Assembly (NCBI GenBank): GCA_038206985.1
Contig: JBBRAH010000005.1
Span: 1-64,000 of the forward strand
DNA from: CAXMST01 sp038206985
GTDB lineage: Bacteria; Actinomycetota; Thermoleophilia; Solirubrobacterales; 70-9
DNA: 64,000 bases
Reading direction: 5' to 3'
Positions 1 through 7,155 of the stretch are shown piece by piece (the first letter of the stretch is position 1; every line of letters starts with the position of its first letter). Position numbers and translations under genes: made by a program. The notes below the pieces were generated by a model, which was given only the letters and a program-made list of their open reading frames with translations, searched no databases and was not told where the DNA came from.

Positions 1-334
1 TCTCCACCAGCACGTTCTTGTCGTCGTTGGGGTCGCGCTCGACCATCGCCAGGCGGATCTGCTCGGCCAGCTCCTCGAGCCGGGCCGGAGCGTCGTTTGC
101 CACCTTGCGCAGCTCCTCGTCCTCGCCACCCTCCTCGAGCAACTCGCGCGCGCCCTCGAGGTCGTCGGCGAGGGTCGCGTACTCGCCCGCCAGCTCCCGC
201 GCGGGCTCGAGCAGGTGGTACTCGCGCCCGACCGCGGCATAACGCTCGCGATCCGCGATCACTACGGGATCGGACATCTCGCGCTCGAGCTCCGCGAAGC
301 GCCCGGTGATCTGTTTGACCAGCTTCTCGACCAT
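1..334 (-). CDS. prfA: Peptide chain release factor 1, N-terminal part
   Basis: RF1 recognises UAA/UAG stop codons and triggers peptidyl-tRNA hydrolysis on the ribosome. Only the first 111 residues are in the window; the gene runs off the left edge. The N-terminus (MVEKLVKQITGRFAELE) and the segment ending DPNDDKNVLVE match the RF1 helical domain and the lead-in to its GTGG-containing core, so the identification is good although the GGQ motif lies outside. It follows rpmE on the same strand, the usual actinobacterial order. Start choice: ATG at 334 gives the family-like N-terminus; an in-frame ATG at 418 with a close AGG is an alternative that would add 28 residues unlike the family. Confidence 0.85.
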   Translation of the reverse strand, partial: MVEKLVKQITGRFAELEREMSDPVVIADRERYAAVGREYHLLEPARELAGEYATLADDLEGARELLEEGGEDEELRKVANDAPARLEELAEQIRLAMVERDPNDDKNVLVE

Positions 335-432
335 CGCCAGCAGTGTGACGGAAGCGTGGCGCCGCGCACGCCCGGACGCGAAGCTCGGCGAAGGTTCCAG
401 GAATTCGCTCCTCGCCATCACCTACTGCATCG

Positions 433-450
433 GCCCCAGGCGCCTGGGGC
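433..450 (-). terminator. Palindromic hairpin between rpmE and prfA
   Basis: The stretch GCCCCAGGCGCCTGGGGC is a perfect self-complement located after the rpmE stop and before prfA. There is no T-tract, so it may be a partial terminator, a processing site or an mRNA-stabilising hairpin rather than a classical terminator. Confidence 0.35.
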
Positions 451-509
451 TGCAGATGCGTCCGCCCCGCCGGCACCGCGATTGCGGCGCCGGACCGGGC
501 GAGGCGCGG

Positions 510-716
510 TTAGCCCTGCTTCTGGGCGACGCGGCGCTTGAAGCGCTCTACGCGGCCACCGGTATCGACGAGCTTCTGCTTGCCGGTATAGAAGGGGTGG
601 CACTCAGCACAGAGTTCGACGTGAATATCCGACTTGGTGGAGCGGGTGTCGAACTCGTTGCCGCAGGAGCAGCGGACGTGGGCGATGCTGTATTCGGGAT
701 GGATTTCAGTCTTCAT
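510..716 (-). CDS. rpmE: 50S ribosomal protein L31, zinc-binding type
   Basis: A 68-residue ribosomal large-subunit protein. It starts MKTEIHPEY, as L31 proteins do, and carries CSC near residue 16 and CAEC near residue 37, the four-cysteine zinc site of the C+ type L31. An in-frame GTG further upstream is possible, but the ATG at 716 has GGAGGAG directly upstream and gives the normal family length. It is followed on the same strand by prfA. A TAGAAT -10-like hexamer sits 8 nt before the ATG, so the transcript leader may be very short. Confidence 0.95.
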   Translation of the reverse strand: MKTEIHPEYSIAHVRCSCGNEFDTRSTKSDIHVELCAECHPFYTGKQKLVDTGGRVERFKRRVAQKQG

Positions 717-791
717 CTCCTCCGATTCTAGACAGGCGCGCAAGTGGCCCCGCGCCCGGTTGAGAAATCACGTGGAGGGTATCGCGTCTAC

Positions 792-1187
792 ATGAACTTC
801 CGCACCGGAACAACCCGCATCGTGATCGCCGGCGTCGCGGTGGCCGCAACGGTCATCGTCGTCGCCCTGCTTCTCTCCGGCGGAGGCGACGAGGGCGTCG
901 ATCAAAGCGACGCCGAACGAGCCGACGCGCCCGGGACCAACACCGAGGCGATCGCGCTGTTCGGAGACAACTGCGGCCAGTGCCACGCGCTGACGGTCGC
1001 GGGCACCAGCGCCGACGTCGGCCCCGACCTCGACGACGAGCGCTACGACGAGGCCCGCGTGCGCCAGGCGATCGAGCAGGGCCCCGGCCTGATGTCGGCA
1101 GGGATCCTCGAGGGCGCCGATGCCGACGCGGTCGCCAAGCTGATCGGCTCCGACGAGCCGCTGCTCGCCCCCACCCCCGACAACTGA
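792..1187 (+). CDS. Membrane-anchored cytochrome c-like protein
   Basis: A 131-residue protein with one N-terminal hydrophobic segment (about residues 9-30, IVIAGVAVAATVIVVALLL) followed by an acidic linker and a small haem domain. The haem-binding CGQCH lies near residue 64 and a possible axial Met occurs in GLMSAG. The domain should sit on the outer face of the membrane and carry electrons, but the partner is not visible here. A GGAGGG lies about 12 nt before the ATG. It is transcribed divergently from rpmE. Class I cytochrome c (CytC/CccA-like) is inferred from the motif spacing only. Confidence 0.8.
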   Translation: MNFRTGTTRIVIAGVAVAATVIVVALLLSGGGDEGVDQSDAERADAPGTNTEAIALFGDNCGQCHALTVAGTSADVGPDLDDERYDEARVRQAIEQGPGLMSAGILEGADADAVAKLIGSDEPLLAPTPDN

Positions 1188-1209
1188 GTCGCCCGCGGCC
1201 GCCGGCGAC

Positions 1210-1803
1210 TCAGGGCCTCAGGCCCTCGAGTAGCGCCTCCAGAACATCCCGCATCGCGACCATCGCGGCATCCTGATCGGGCGCGCGGGCGACGTAGAGC
1301 GCCGCCTCGATCAGGGCCCCGAGCAGGGCGTTCGCCAGCTCGGCGGCGGGGAGGGCGCGTAGCTGACCAGCCTCGATGGCGGCCTCCACTCCGGCCTGAA
1401 TCAGGCCCAGCCCGTAGCGCACCTCGATCTCGTGCCACTCGCTGTAGCCGAGCACGGCGGGCCCGTCGATGAGGGTGATCTGCTGCAGCTCGACATCGAG
1501 GCTCAGGACGAGAAACTCCGAGATCCCCCCGGAGAGCACCCCAAAGGGATCAGCGCCGACGAAGTTCTCGACGGGAAAGCCGGCGACGATCTCCCGCTCC
1601 ACCTCCTCAAAGACCTCGCGGAACAGACCCTTTTTTCCCTCGAAGTGGTGGTAGAGCGCCCCCCGGGTGACCCCCGCGGCGGCCACGATCTCCTCAGTAC
1701 CAACCGCGTCGTAGCCGCGCTGGGCGAACAGCCGGCGACCCGCCTCGATGAGCTGCCGACGAGTGGCCTGTCGTCGCTCGGCCTGGGTGCGCCGCTCAGC
1801 CAT
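1210..1803 (-). CDS. TetR-family transcriptional regulator
   Basis: A 197-residue regulator. The N-terminal helix-turn-helix is clear: LIEAGRRLFAQRGYDAVGT, then EEIVAAAGVTRGALYHHF, a canonical TetR DNA-recognition segment; the remainder is the variable ligand-binding domain with a TetR_C-like helix-rich sequence. The start at MAERRT is preferred to an upstream in-frame GTG because the extra residues are unlike the family. It is divergent from an alpha/beta hydrolase, and inverted repeats lie in the shared intergenic region, so it probably represses the hydrolase and itself. The ligand is unknown. Confidence 0.9.
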   Translation of the reverse strand: MAERRTQAERRQATRRQLIEAGRRLFAQRGYDAVGTEEIVAAAGVTRGALYHHFEGKKGLFREVFEEVEREIVAGFPVENFVGADPFGVLSGGISEFLVLSLDVELQQITLIDGPAVLGYSEWHEIEVRYGLGLIQAGVEAAIEAGQLRALPAAELANALLGALIEAALYVARAPDQDAAMVAMRDVLEALLEGLRP

Positions 1804-1828
1804 CAGGTCCCCGGGTTGCTTCCGGCCC

Positions 1829-1861
1829 TTGACATACACGCTGTTTGTATGTTAGATACAT
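1829..1861 (+). promoter_or_regulatory. Hydrolase promoter with embedded TetR-type operator
   Basis: TTGACA at 1829-1834 and TTAGAT at 1852-1857 are separated by 17 bp, a good vegetative promoter pointing to the hydrolase. The spacer contains the inverted repeat ACATACA (1832-1838)/TGTATGT (1846-1852) with a 7-bp centre; a second overlapping repeat TGTAT (1846-1850)/ATACA (1856-1860) covers the -10. A bound dimer would block RNA polymerase, so repression by the adjacent TetR protein is the natural reading. Confidence 0.65.
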
Positions 1862-1923
1862 TCTGTCTGTATGCAACCTAGATGACGGGCCGGGCTCCAG
1901 CGCCGGCTTCAGGAGGACTGATC

Positions 1924-2802
1924 ATGAGCACCCACGGCGACGGATTCACCAGCTCGACGGCCGCGCTCGCAGCCGGACGCATCCACCTCCACGAGATCGG
2001 GACCGGCGAGCCGCTCGTGTTCGTCCACGGTTTCGGCGTCAACAGCCGACTCTGGACGGAGACGGCCCGGCAGCTGTCGGAGAGCCATCGCTGCATCCTC
2101 CCGGAGCTGCCGTTCGGCTCACACCCCGAGGCGATGAAGCCGGATGCGGACCTCTCCCCTCCCGGCGCGGCGCGGATCCTCGCGGACCTCCTCGCGGCCC
2201 TCGACCTCGAGCGGGTCACCGTGGTCGCCAACGACTCAGGTGGCGCGATCAGCCAGATCCTGGTGACCCGCCACCCCGAGCGGATCTCGCGCCTGGTCCT
2301 GACCAACTGCGACGCGTTCGAGGACTTCCCGCCGGCGGCCTTCAAGCTGCTCGTCAAAGCGATGCGAGTACCCGTGTTGCCGGACCTGGTCGCGAACTCG
2401 CTGCGGCTGGAGTTGGCGCAGCGCTCGCCTCTCGCCTATGGGGCGTTGAGCAACGAGCGCCTGCCCTCCGAGTTGCTCGACTCCTGGGTGCGCCCGCAGA
2501 TCGAGGACAAGGCGGTGCGCCGTGACGCTGCGAAGTTCGGCGGCGGCATGGATCCGCGGCATACACTCGAAGCCGCCAAGCGGCTTGCGGGCCTGGCGAT
2601 TCCGGTGCTGCTCGCCTGGGGCGAAGACGACCGGTTCTTCAAGCTCTCGCTCGCCGAGCGCCTGCACGACGTGATCCCGGACAGCCGCCTTGTCCGGATC
2701 CCGGACGCGGTGACGTTCGTGTCGCTCGATCAGCCCGCGCGCCTGGCCGCTGAGATCGCGGCGTTCGTTGCCGCCAAGCCGGTATCCGCAGCCGCCGCCT
2801 GA
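1924..2802 (+). CDS. Alpha/beta hydrolase-fold protein
   Basis: A 292-residue alpha/beta-hydrolase. The oxyanion-hole motif HGFG is at residues 35-38 and the nucleophile elbow reads VANDSGG at 101-107. Aligned with the usual elbow, the nucleophile position is Asp104, as in haloalkane dehalogenases, not Ser. The C-terminal segment where the catalytic His is expected reads DAVTFVSLDQP, with no His. The start is fixed by AGGAGG 8 nt before the ATG; an earlier ATG at 1882 lacks this. It is expressed from the TetR-controlled promoter upstream. The substrate cannot be predicted, and the atypical triad leaves the chemistry open. Confidence 0.8.
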   Translation: MSTHGDGFTSSTAALAAGRIHLHEIGTGEPLVFVHGFGVNSRLWTETARQLSESHRCILPELPFGSHPEAMKPDADLSPPGAARILADLLAALDLERVTVVANDSGGAISQILVTRHPERISRLVLTNCDAFEDFPPAAFKLLVKAMRVPVLPDLVANSLRLELAQRSPLAYGALSNERLPSELLDSWVRPQIEDKAVRRDAAKFGGGMDPRHTLEAAKRLAGLAIPVLLAWGEDDRFFKLSLAERLHDVIPDSRLVRIPDAVTFVSLDQPARLAAEIAAFVAAKPVSAAAA

Positions 2803-3167
2803 ACGGGCGGGGCGGCTGCTTTCGGAGAGAGAGAAGTTCGGCTCACCGGCGGTGGCAAACGATCGGATAGACCAGGAGATTCAGAACCTCTGAGACCGTC
2901 CACGCGGGGAAGTCCTCCCCCGACGCACCGCCGGCTTGACGACGTCCTAGTCGCCTTTTTGCCGATACGGGAAGGCTGAACCTGGCCTGGTGGTTAAGCC
3001 TCATGCGAGGGATCGAACTCCCGGATGGAAGTCACTCATCCGATCGGAGGAGCCGCGGGGCCGAGGGGCCGCCCGAACCCACGCCCCTGAGCCCGCCAGA
3101 CGCACTCGAGAGGCGCGCCCGGGACGGGGCCGATGACACTCAGGTAGCCGGAAGAAGCCTCAGGTCT
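2803..3167. other. Intergenic region downstream of the hydrolase
   Basis: About 365 bases without a convincing gene. A weak stem with CGAC (2940-2943) and GTCG (2950-2953), followed by CC and TTTTTG, could terminate the hydrolase transcript. GGGGA/TCCCC around 2907-2921 forms another small hairpin. Near 3085-3165 there is a possible degenerate copy of the structured repeat described at 3168-3273 (GAGAGG...CCGATGAC). No tRNA fold could be completed here. Confidence 0.4.
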
Positions 3168-3273
3168 CCTGAGCAGGCTGGGAGCGTCGAGACCAAGGAA
3201 GAGGTTGCCCGGCCATAGCAGCGCTATGCCGGGCGACCGATGACGCCGGTATCGGCGTTCCCGGCCGCTCAGG
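3168..3273 (+). repeat. Structured GA-loop element, copy A
   Basis: Outer stem CCTGAGC (3168-3174)/GCTCAGG (3267-3273), then GGCTGGGA (3176-3183)/TCCCGGCC (3259-3266), then GTCGA/TCGGC and ACC/GGT. The invariant internal loop is AAGGAAGAGG (3195-3204) facing CCGATGAC (3237-3244). The apical hairpin is GCCCGG with CATAGC-AGC-GCTATG and CCGGGC. The right outer arm covers the TGA stop of the ETF-QO gene (3269-3271). It is closely similar to copy B at 54925, with a compensatory ACC/GGT to GCC/GGC change. The strand given is the one on which the loop reads as tandem G.A pairs. Confidence 0.7.
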
Positions 3274-4969
3274 TCTCTTGGTAGAGCGGCCCGTCGCCAC
3301 CCTCGGGCATGGTGAGCCGCCCACCCTTGGCCGTGATCGCCCCGCACTGCACGCAGTTGGAGGCGGTCACGTTGACGTCAACGACGGCCGCCCCGCTCTC
3401 GAGCTGGTCTTCGGGGATTTCGTAGACCTGCGCCGGGCACATCGAGACCCAGGTCTGGGCGATCTCCTTGGGCACGTGGCGCTGGATCTTGATGTGGTTG
3501 GGCGCGTCGTCGCGGGTCGCGTTGCCGGAGAGGAAGACCGAGTCGAGCTTGTTGAAGGTCAGCTCATTGTCGGGCTCGGGATAGGAGTCGGCGGCGCTGC
3601 CGATCGACATCTCGTGCTCGGCGTCGTCCTCCTGATTCCACTGACCACCGGGGAAGTTGCCCTTGGTGATCGTCATCGCCGACGCCATCGCGCCGCCGAC
3701 GAAGAAGCCCTTGTCGAAGGGCTGGCGCATGTTGCGCGTCTCGTAGATCTCGGAATCGATCAGCGACTTGCGGACCTTGTCGTCGTAGCCGGAGAAGTCC
3801 ACCGACTCGGGGTCCTTCTTGAGCTCCGCGACGATTGCCTCGGCGGCGTAGATGCCGGCGTGCATCGCGTAGTGGATGCCTTTCAGATACGGAACGTTGA
3901 CCATTCCGGCGGCGTCTCCGCAGATCACCATGCCGGGCACGGCGAGCTTCTTGGGCATCGAGAAGTAGCCGCCGGAGGGGATCGTCTTGGCACCCCAGCT
4001 GATCCGCTTGCCGCCCTCGAGCAGATCCTTGATGAAGGGGTGGGTCTTGAACTCCTGCAGGATGTCGTGGCAGGAGACGGTGGCGTCGGTGTAGTCGAGG
4101 CCGATCACCATGCCGATGCAGAGCTTGTCCTCGCCCATCGGGTAGATGAAGGAGCCACCGAACTCGTTGTAGCGGGCGCGCTTGCGCAGCGGCCAGCCCA
4201 TCGTGTGGATGACCTTGGTCAGCGGTTTGGGCACCTCCCAGATCTCCTTCACACCGAGCTCCCAGCGCTTCGGCTGGCTGCCGTGCAGGTCGTAGTAGTC
4301 CTCGGCCGCGTAAGTGAGGTGGCCCAGCGTGCCCTCGGCGAGCACGGTGGCCTTGGCCATCAGGTCCGAGCCGGGCTCGAAGTTGCTGAGCTCGTTGCCC
4401 TCGCGGTCGCGGCCCTTGTCGCCCGAGCGCACGCCCTTGACGATCCGGTCGGTGACCAGGAGCTTGTCGGCGACGGTCTCGGTGAGGATGTAGGCGCCGG
4501 CCTCCTCAGCCCGCTCCGCGAGGAAGCGGGAGAGCTTGCTGACCGACATTGTGTAGTTGCCCTCGTTCTTGAACGTCGGGGGCATCGGGATCAGCGGTAG
4601 GGCGCGCTTCTTGGTCAGCAGATAGACGGCGTCGTCCTCGACGGTCCCATATATCGGCCAGTCGTCGGGACCCTCGTCGGGGAAGAGCTCCTGCAGGGCC
4701 GAGGGGCGCACGTTGGCACCGCTCAGGTTGTGGGCGCCGCAGACCTTGCCCTTCTCGAGCACGGCGACGGGGATCTCCCCCAGTTGCTCGGTCAGCTCCG
4801 GCTCGTCGGAGAGCAACTGCATGACGCGGTTGGCGCAGGCCAAGCCCGCGGGGCCACCGCCGGCGATGACGATGCCGGCCTCGAGACGCTCGTCCTCAGC
4901 ATCGACCGGGGGGCCGACGTAGTCGCTCGAATCGAACGGGGGCGGAAACTCTGACGGTGCAATCGACAT
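3269..4969 (-). CDS. etfD: Electron-transfer flavoprotein:quinone oxidoreductase
   Basis: A 566-residue membrane-associated flavoprotein that passes electrons from reduced ETF to the quinone pool. The FAD Rossmann motif GGGPAG is at residues 37-42; the long GG-doublet and quinone-binding region typical of FixC/ETF-QO follows. The C-terminus has the iron-sulphur domain: Cys511 in CPAQ, Cys539 and Cys542 in CVQCG. The third cysteine of the usual CxxCxxC is Ile545, so only three of the four expected cluster ligands are visible. The tail MPEGGDGP matches the family. It lies downstream of etfB and etfA in the same orientation, and a strong hairpin separates it from etfA. Confidence 0.9.
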   Translation of the reverse strand: MSIAPSEFPPPFDSSDYVGPPVDAEDERLEAGIVIAGGGPAGLACANRVMQLLSDEPELTEQLGEIPVAVLEKGKVCGAHNLSGANVRPSALQELFPDEGPDDWPIYGTVEDDAVYLLTKKRALPLIPMPPTFKNEGNYTMSVSKLSRFLAERAEEAGAYILTETVADKLLVTDRIVKGVRSGDKGRDREGNELSNFEPGSDLMAKATVLAEGTLGHLTYAAEDYYDLHGSQPKRWELGVKEIWEVPKPLTKVIHTMGWPLRKRARYNEFGGSFIYPMGEDKLCIGMVIGLDYTDATVSCHDILQEFKTHPFIKDLLEGGKRISWGAKTIPSGGYFSMPKKLAVPGMVICGDAAGMVNVPYLKGIHYAMHAGIYAAEAIVAELKKDPESVDFSGYDDKVRKSLIDSEIYETRNMRQPFDKGFFVGGAMASAMTITKGNFPGGQWNQEDDAEHEMSIGSAADSYPEPDNELTFNKLDSVFLSGNATRDDAPNHIKIQRHVPKEIAQTWVSMCPAQVYEIPEDQLESGAAVVDVNVTASNCVQCGAITAKGGRLTMPEGGDGPLYQET

Positions 4970-4997
4970 GCGTGGAGGGATCCTTTCGATGAAGTCG

Positions 4998-5040
4998 TGA
5001 AAAGTCGAGGGCGGCGGGTCGAACGCTTCGACCCGCCGCC
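4998..5040 (-). terminator. Strong intrinsic terminator or attenuator after etfA
   Basis: A perfect 14-bp stem (5010-5023 with 5027-5040, arms GGCGGCGGGTCGAA and TTCGACCCGCCGCC, loop CGC) lies 18 nt beyond the etfA stop. On the minus strand it is followed within a few bases by CTTTTC. It could end the etfBA transcript or reduce read-through into the downstream ETF-QO gene. Confidence 0.7.
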
Positions 5041-5058
5041 CCCTGACTCAGAGCGGCG

Positions 5059-6039
5059 TCAGCCGCCCTTCTTGGCCTTGATCGCCTCGGTCAGCTTGGG
5101 CATGATCTTGTGCAGATCGCCCACGATGCCGAGGTCGCAGTACTCGAAGATCGGCGCGTTCTGATCCTTGTTGATCGCGACGATGTTCTCGCTGCCCTGC
5201 ATTCCAACCTTGTGCTGGATGGCGCCGGAAATACCTGCCGCGAGGTACAGCTTCGGAGAGACCGTCTTGCCGGTCTGACCGATCTGCGTCGCGTAGGGGA
5301 TCCAGCCGGCGTCGACGACCGCGCGGGTCGCCGCCACTTCACCACCGAGCGAATCGGCGAGGTCGCGGGCGAGCTGAAAGTTGTCCTTCTCGCCGAGGCC
5401 GCGGCCGCCACCGATCAGGATGTCGGCGTCCTCGATGTTGACTCCACCCTCGTCGCCCGACTCTCCGCGGGTGACCATGGTGGCCTTCGTGGACCACTCG
5501 GAGAGCTCGACCTCGATATCGACCACCTCGGCGTCGCCGCCGGAGCCGTCGCCCGTGTCGAACGCGTTGAGACGACCGATGATCACACCGGGCTCATCCA
5601 CGTAGCCGACGTCGACGATCGCCGAGTCCTGAAGGACCGGGCGCTCGGCGATGAGCTTGCCACCATCGGTCTTGACCGCGGTGACCTCCATCGTCACTCC
5701 GGCGCCGAGGCGGGCGGTGAGGCCGGCCCCGATCTCGAAGCCGAGCAGTCCGCCGCCGAACAGGGCGTAGGAGATCTCGTTCTCGGTAATCACCTTCGCC
5801 ATCGCATCGACGATCGGCTGCGCCAGGCCCTCCGGAACCGACTTGGCCCGGTAGACCTTGGTGGCGCCGTGCTTGCCGAGCGCCGCGCAGGCGGCGTCAT
5901 CGATCTCACCGACGACGAGTGCGGCAGCCTCGCCGCCGATCTCGCCGGCCAACTTCGCGGCCTCGGAGATCGCACCGAGCGAGTTGTTGTTGAACTCGCC
6001 CTCGTCGCTGTGCAGGGCGTAAACCAGAATGCCTGCCAT
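5059..6039 (-). CDS. etfA: Electron transfer flavoprotein alpha subunit
   Basis: A 326-residue ETF alpha (FixB) subunit, which holds FAD and with EtfB collects electrons from acyl-CoA dehydrogenases. The C-terminal FAD domain is unmistakable: SPKLYLAAGISGAIQHKVGM followed by AINKD and APIFEYCDLGIVGD, the family signature. The N-terminal half has the pseudo-Rossmann ETF fold. AGGAAGG precedes the ATG. It follows etfB after a 52-bp gap, and partners with the ETF-QO gene downstream and acyl-CoA dehydrogenase genes such as the one at 16502. Confidence 0.95.
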   Translation of the reverse strand: MAGILVYALHSDEGEFNNNSLGAISEAAKLAGEIGGEAAALVVGEIDDAACAALGKHGATKVYRAKSVPEGLAQPIVDAMAKVITENEISYALFGGGLLGFEIGAGLTARLGAGVTMEVTAVKTDGGKLIAERPVLQDSAIVDVGYVDEPGVIIGRLNAFDTGDGSGGDAEVVDIEVELSEWSTKATMVTRGESGDEGGVNIEDADILIGGGRGLGEKDNFQLARDLADSLGGEVAATRAVVDAGWIPYATQIGQTGKTVSPKLYLAAGISGAIQHKVGMQGSENIVAINKDQNAPIFEYCDLGIVGDLHKIMPKLTEAIKAKKGG

Positions 6040-6091
6040 CAGGACACCTTCCTTGCCAGGAGGTCAATAACCGTTTCGCGCGAAGCGCTCA

Positions 6092-6883
6092 TCAGATCAG
6101 CTTCCTTTCATCGAGCCAAGCGACGATCTTCTCGACCGTCTCGTTGGTGTCCTCGTCCTCGATGATCTCGCCGGCCTGCTTGGGGGGCGGCGGGTTGATG
6201 CCGAGGACCTTGGTCTGGGAGCCGGCCTCGCCGACCTTGTCGCCTTCGATGCCGACATCGCCGTTGCTCTTGGTGTCGAGCGGCTTCTTCTTCGCACCCA
6301 TGATCGCCTTCAGCGACGGGTAGCGCGGCTCGTTGATCGCGTCACCAACGCTGATCACGGCCGGGACCTGCACGTCCACGGTGTCGTAGCCGTACTCGGC
6401 CTGGCGCTGGCAACGGAGCGTGCCGCCGTCAACGTCCATCTTGATCACCTGCGTCAGCGACGGCATCTTCAGATGGTCGGCCACCACGGCGCCAATCGTG
6501 TAGCACTCGCCGTCATCCGACTGCTGGCCCAGCAGGACCAGATCGGGGGACTCGGACTCGAGCACCTTGGCGAGGGCGTAGCCGGTCGCGCAGACATCGC
6601 TGCCGGCCAGCGCATCATCGGACAGATGCACCGAGCGGTCGGCGCCGAGCGCCACAGCCTTGTGCAGTGCACGGGCCGCCGTGTCGGGGCCCATCGTGAC
6701 CGCCACGATCTCCTCGACTTCTACAGCGCCGCCCTCGCGGATCTGCATGGCCGCTTCGATGCCGTGTGTGTCGAACGGGTTGAGGTTTCTTTCGCCTGAG
6801 CGATCCAGGCGGTTGGTACCGGGGTCGATCCGCTTCTGCACAGCGGCGTCCGGCACCTCCTTGACAAGACAACAGATCTTCAA
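6092..6883 (-). CDS. etfB: Electron transfer flavoprotein beta subunit
   Basis: A 263-residue ETF beta (FixA) subunit. The N-terminus MKICCLVKEVPDA and the segment NPFDTHGIEAAMQI are typical, as is VSVGDAINEPRYPSLKAIMGAKKK, split here as SVGDAINEPRYP and LKAIMGAKKK. It forms the AMP-binding half of the ETF heterodimer. The start codon is TTG at 6883, chosen because AAGGAGG lies 7 nt upstream and translation from it gives the conserved N-terminus. It is the first gene of etfB-etfA-ETF-QO; an operator-like palindrome lies about 100 bp upstream. Confidence 0.95.
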   Translation of the reverse strand: MKICCLVKEVPDAAVQKRIDPGTNRLDRSGERNLNPFDTHGIEAAMQIREGGAVEVEEIVAVTMGPDTAARALHKAVALGADRSVHLSDDALAGSDVCATGYALAKVLESESPDLVLLGQQSDDGECYTIGAVVADHLKMPSLTQVIKMDVDGGTLRCQRQAEYGYDTVDVQVPAVISVGDAINEPRYPSLKAIMGAKKKPLDTKSNGDVGIEGDKVGEAGSQTKVLGINPPPPKQAGEIIEDEDTNETVEKIVAWLDERKLI

Positions 6884-6985
6884 GTCGATGCCTCCTTAAG
6901 ACAACGTGTTTAAGGCACTTGGGTGCAAACTCGCTACTTCGTCGGAACCTTTCGCGGTGGCGCAGGATACTGGAACCGGCGTCAG

Positions 6986-7001
6986 TTGACTGACCAGTCA
7001 A
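6986..7001. promoter_or_regulatory. TetR-type palindromic operator upstream of etfB
   Basis: TTGACTGACCAGTCAA is a perfect 16-bp inverted repeat (arms TTGACTG/CAGTCAA). The shape matches operators of TetR-family fatty-acid-catabolism regulators (known for several such regulators; the specific regulator here is inferred). It lies 103 bp upstream of the etfB start and 155 bp from the divergent gene at 7156. Confidence 0.55.
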
Positions 7002-7155
7002 TCAGCAGCCCGGCCAGCCCGCCAAGGAGTTCCCGAGATCGAGCGCTCCGAAACCTCCCATCGCGCCCGGCTTCGCGCTACTGTCGGAGAGGTCCCGTCG
7101 GGATGCCGACGACCCGGACTCAACCGGTGCCGCGGCCAAAGTCAGGGAGACCCCC

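Noticed and set aside
2960..3040. tRNA-like stretch (GGTGGTTAAGC and GGGATCGAACTCCC)
   Set aside because: The apparent T-arm has a six-base loop and no anticodon or acceptor stem can be completed.
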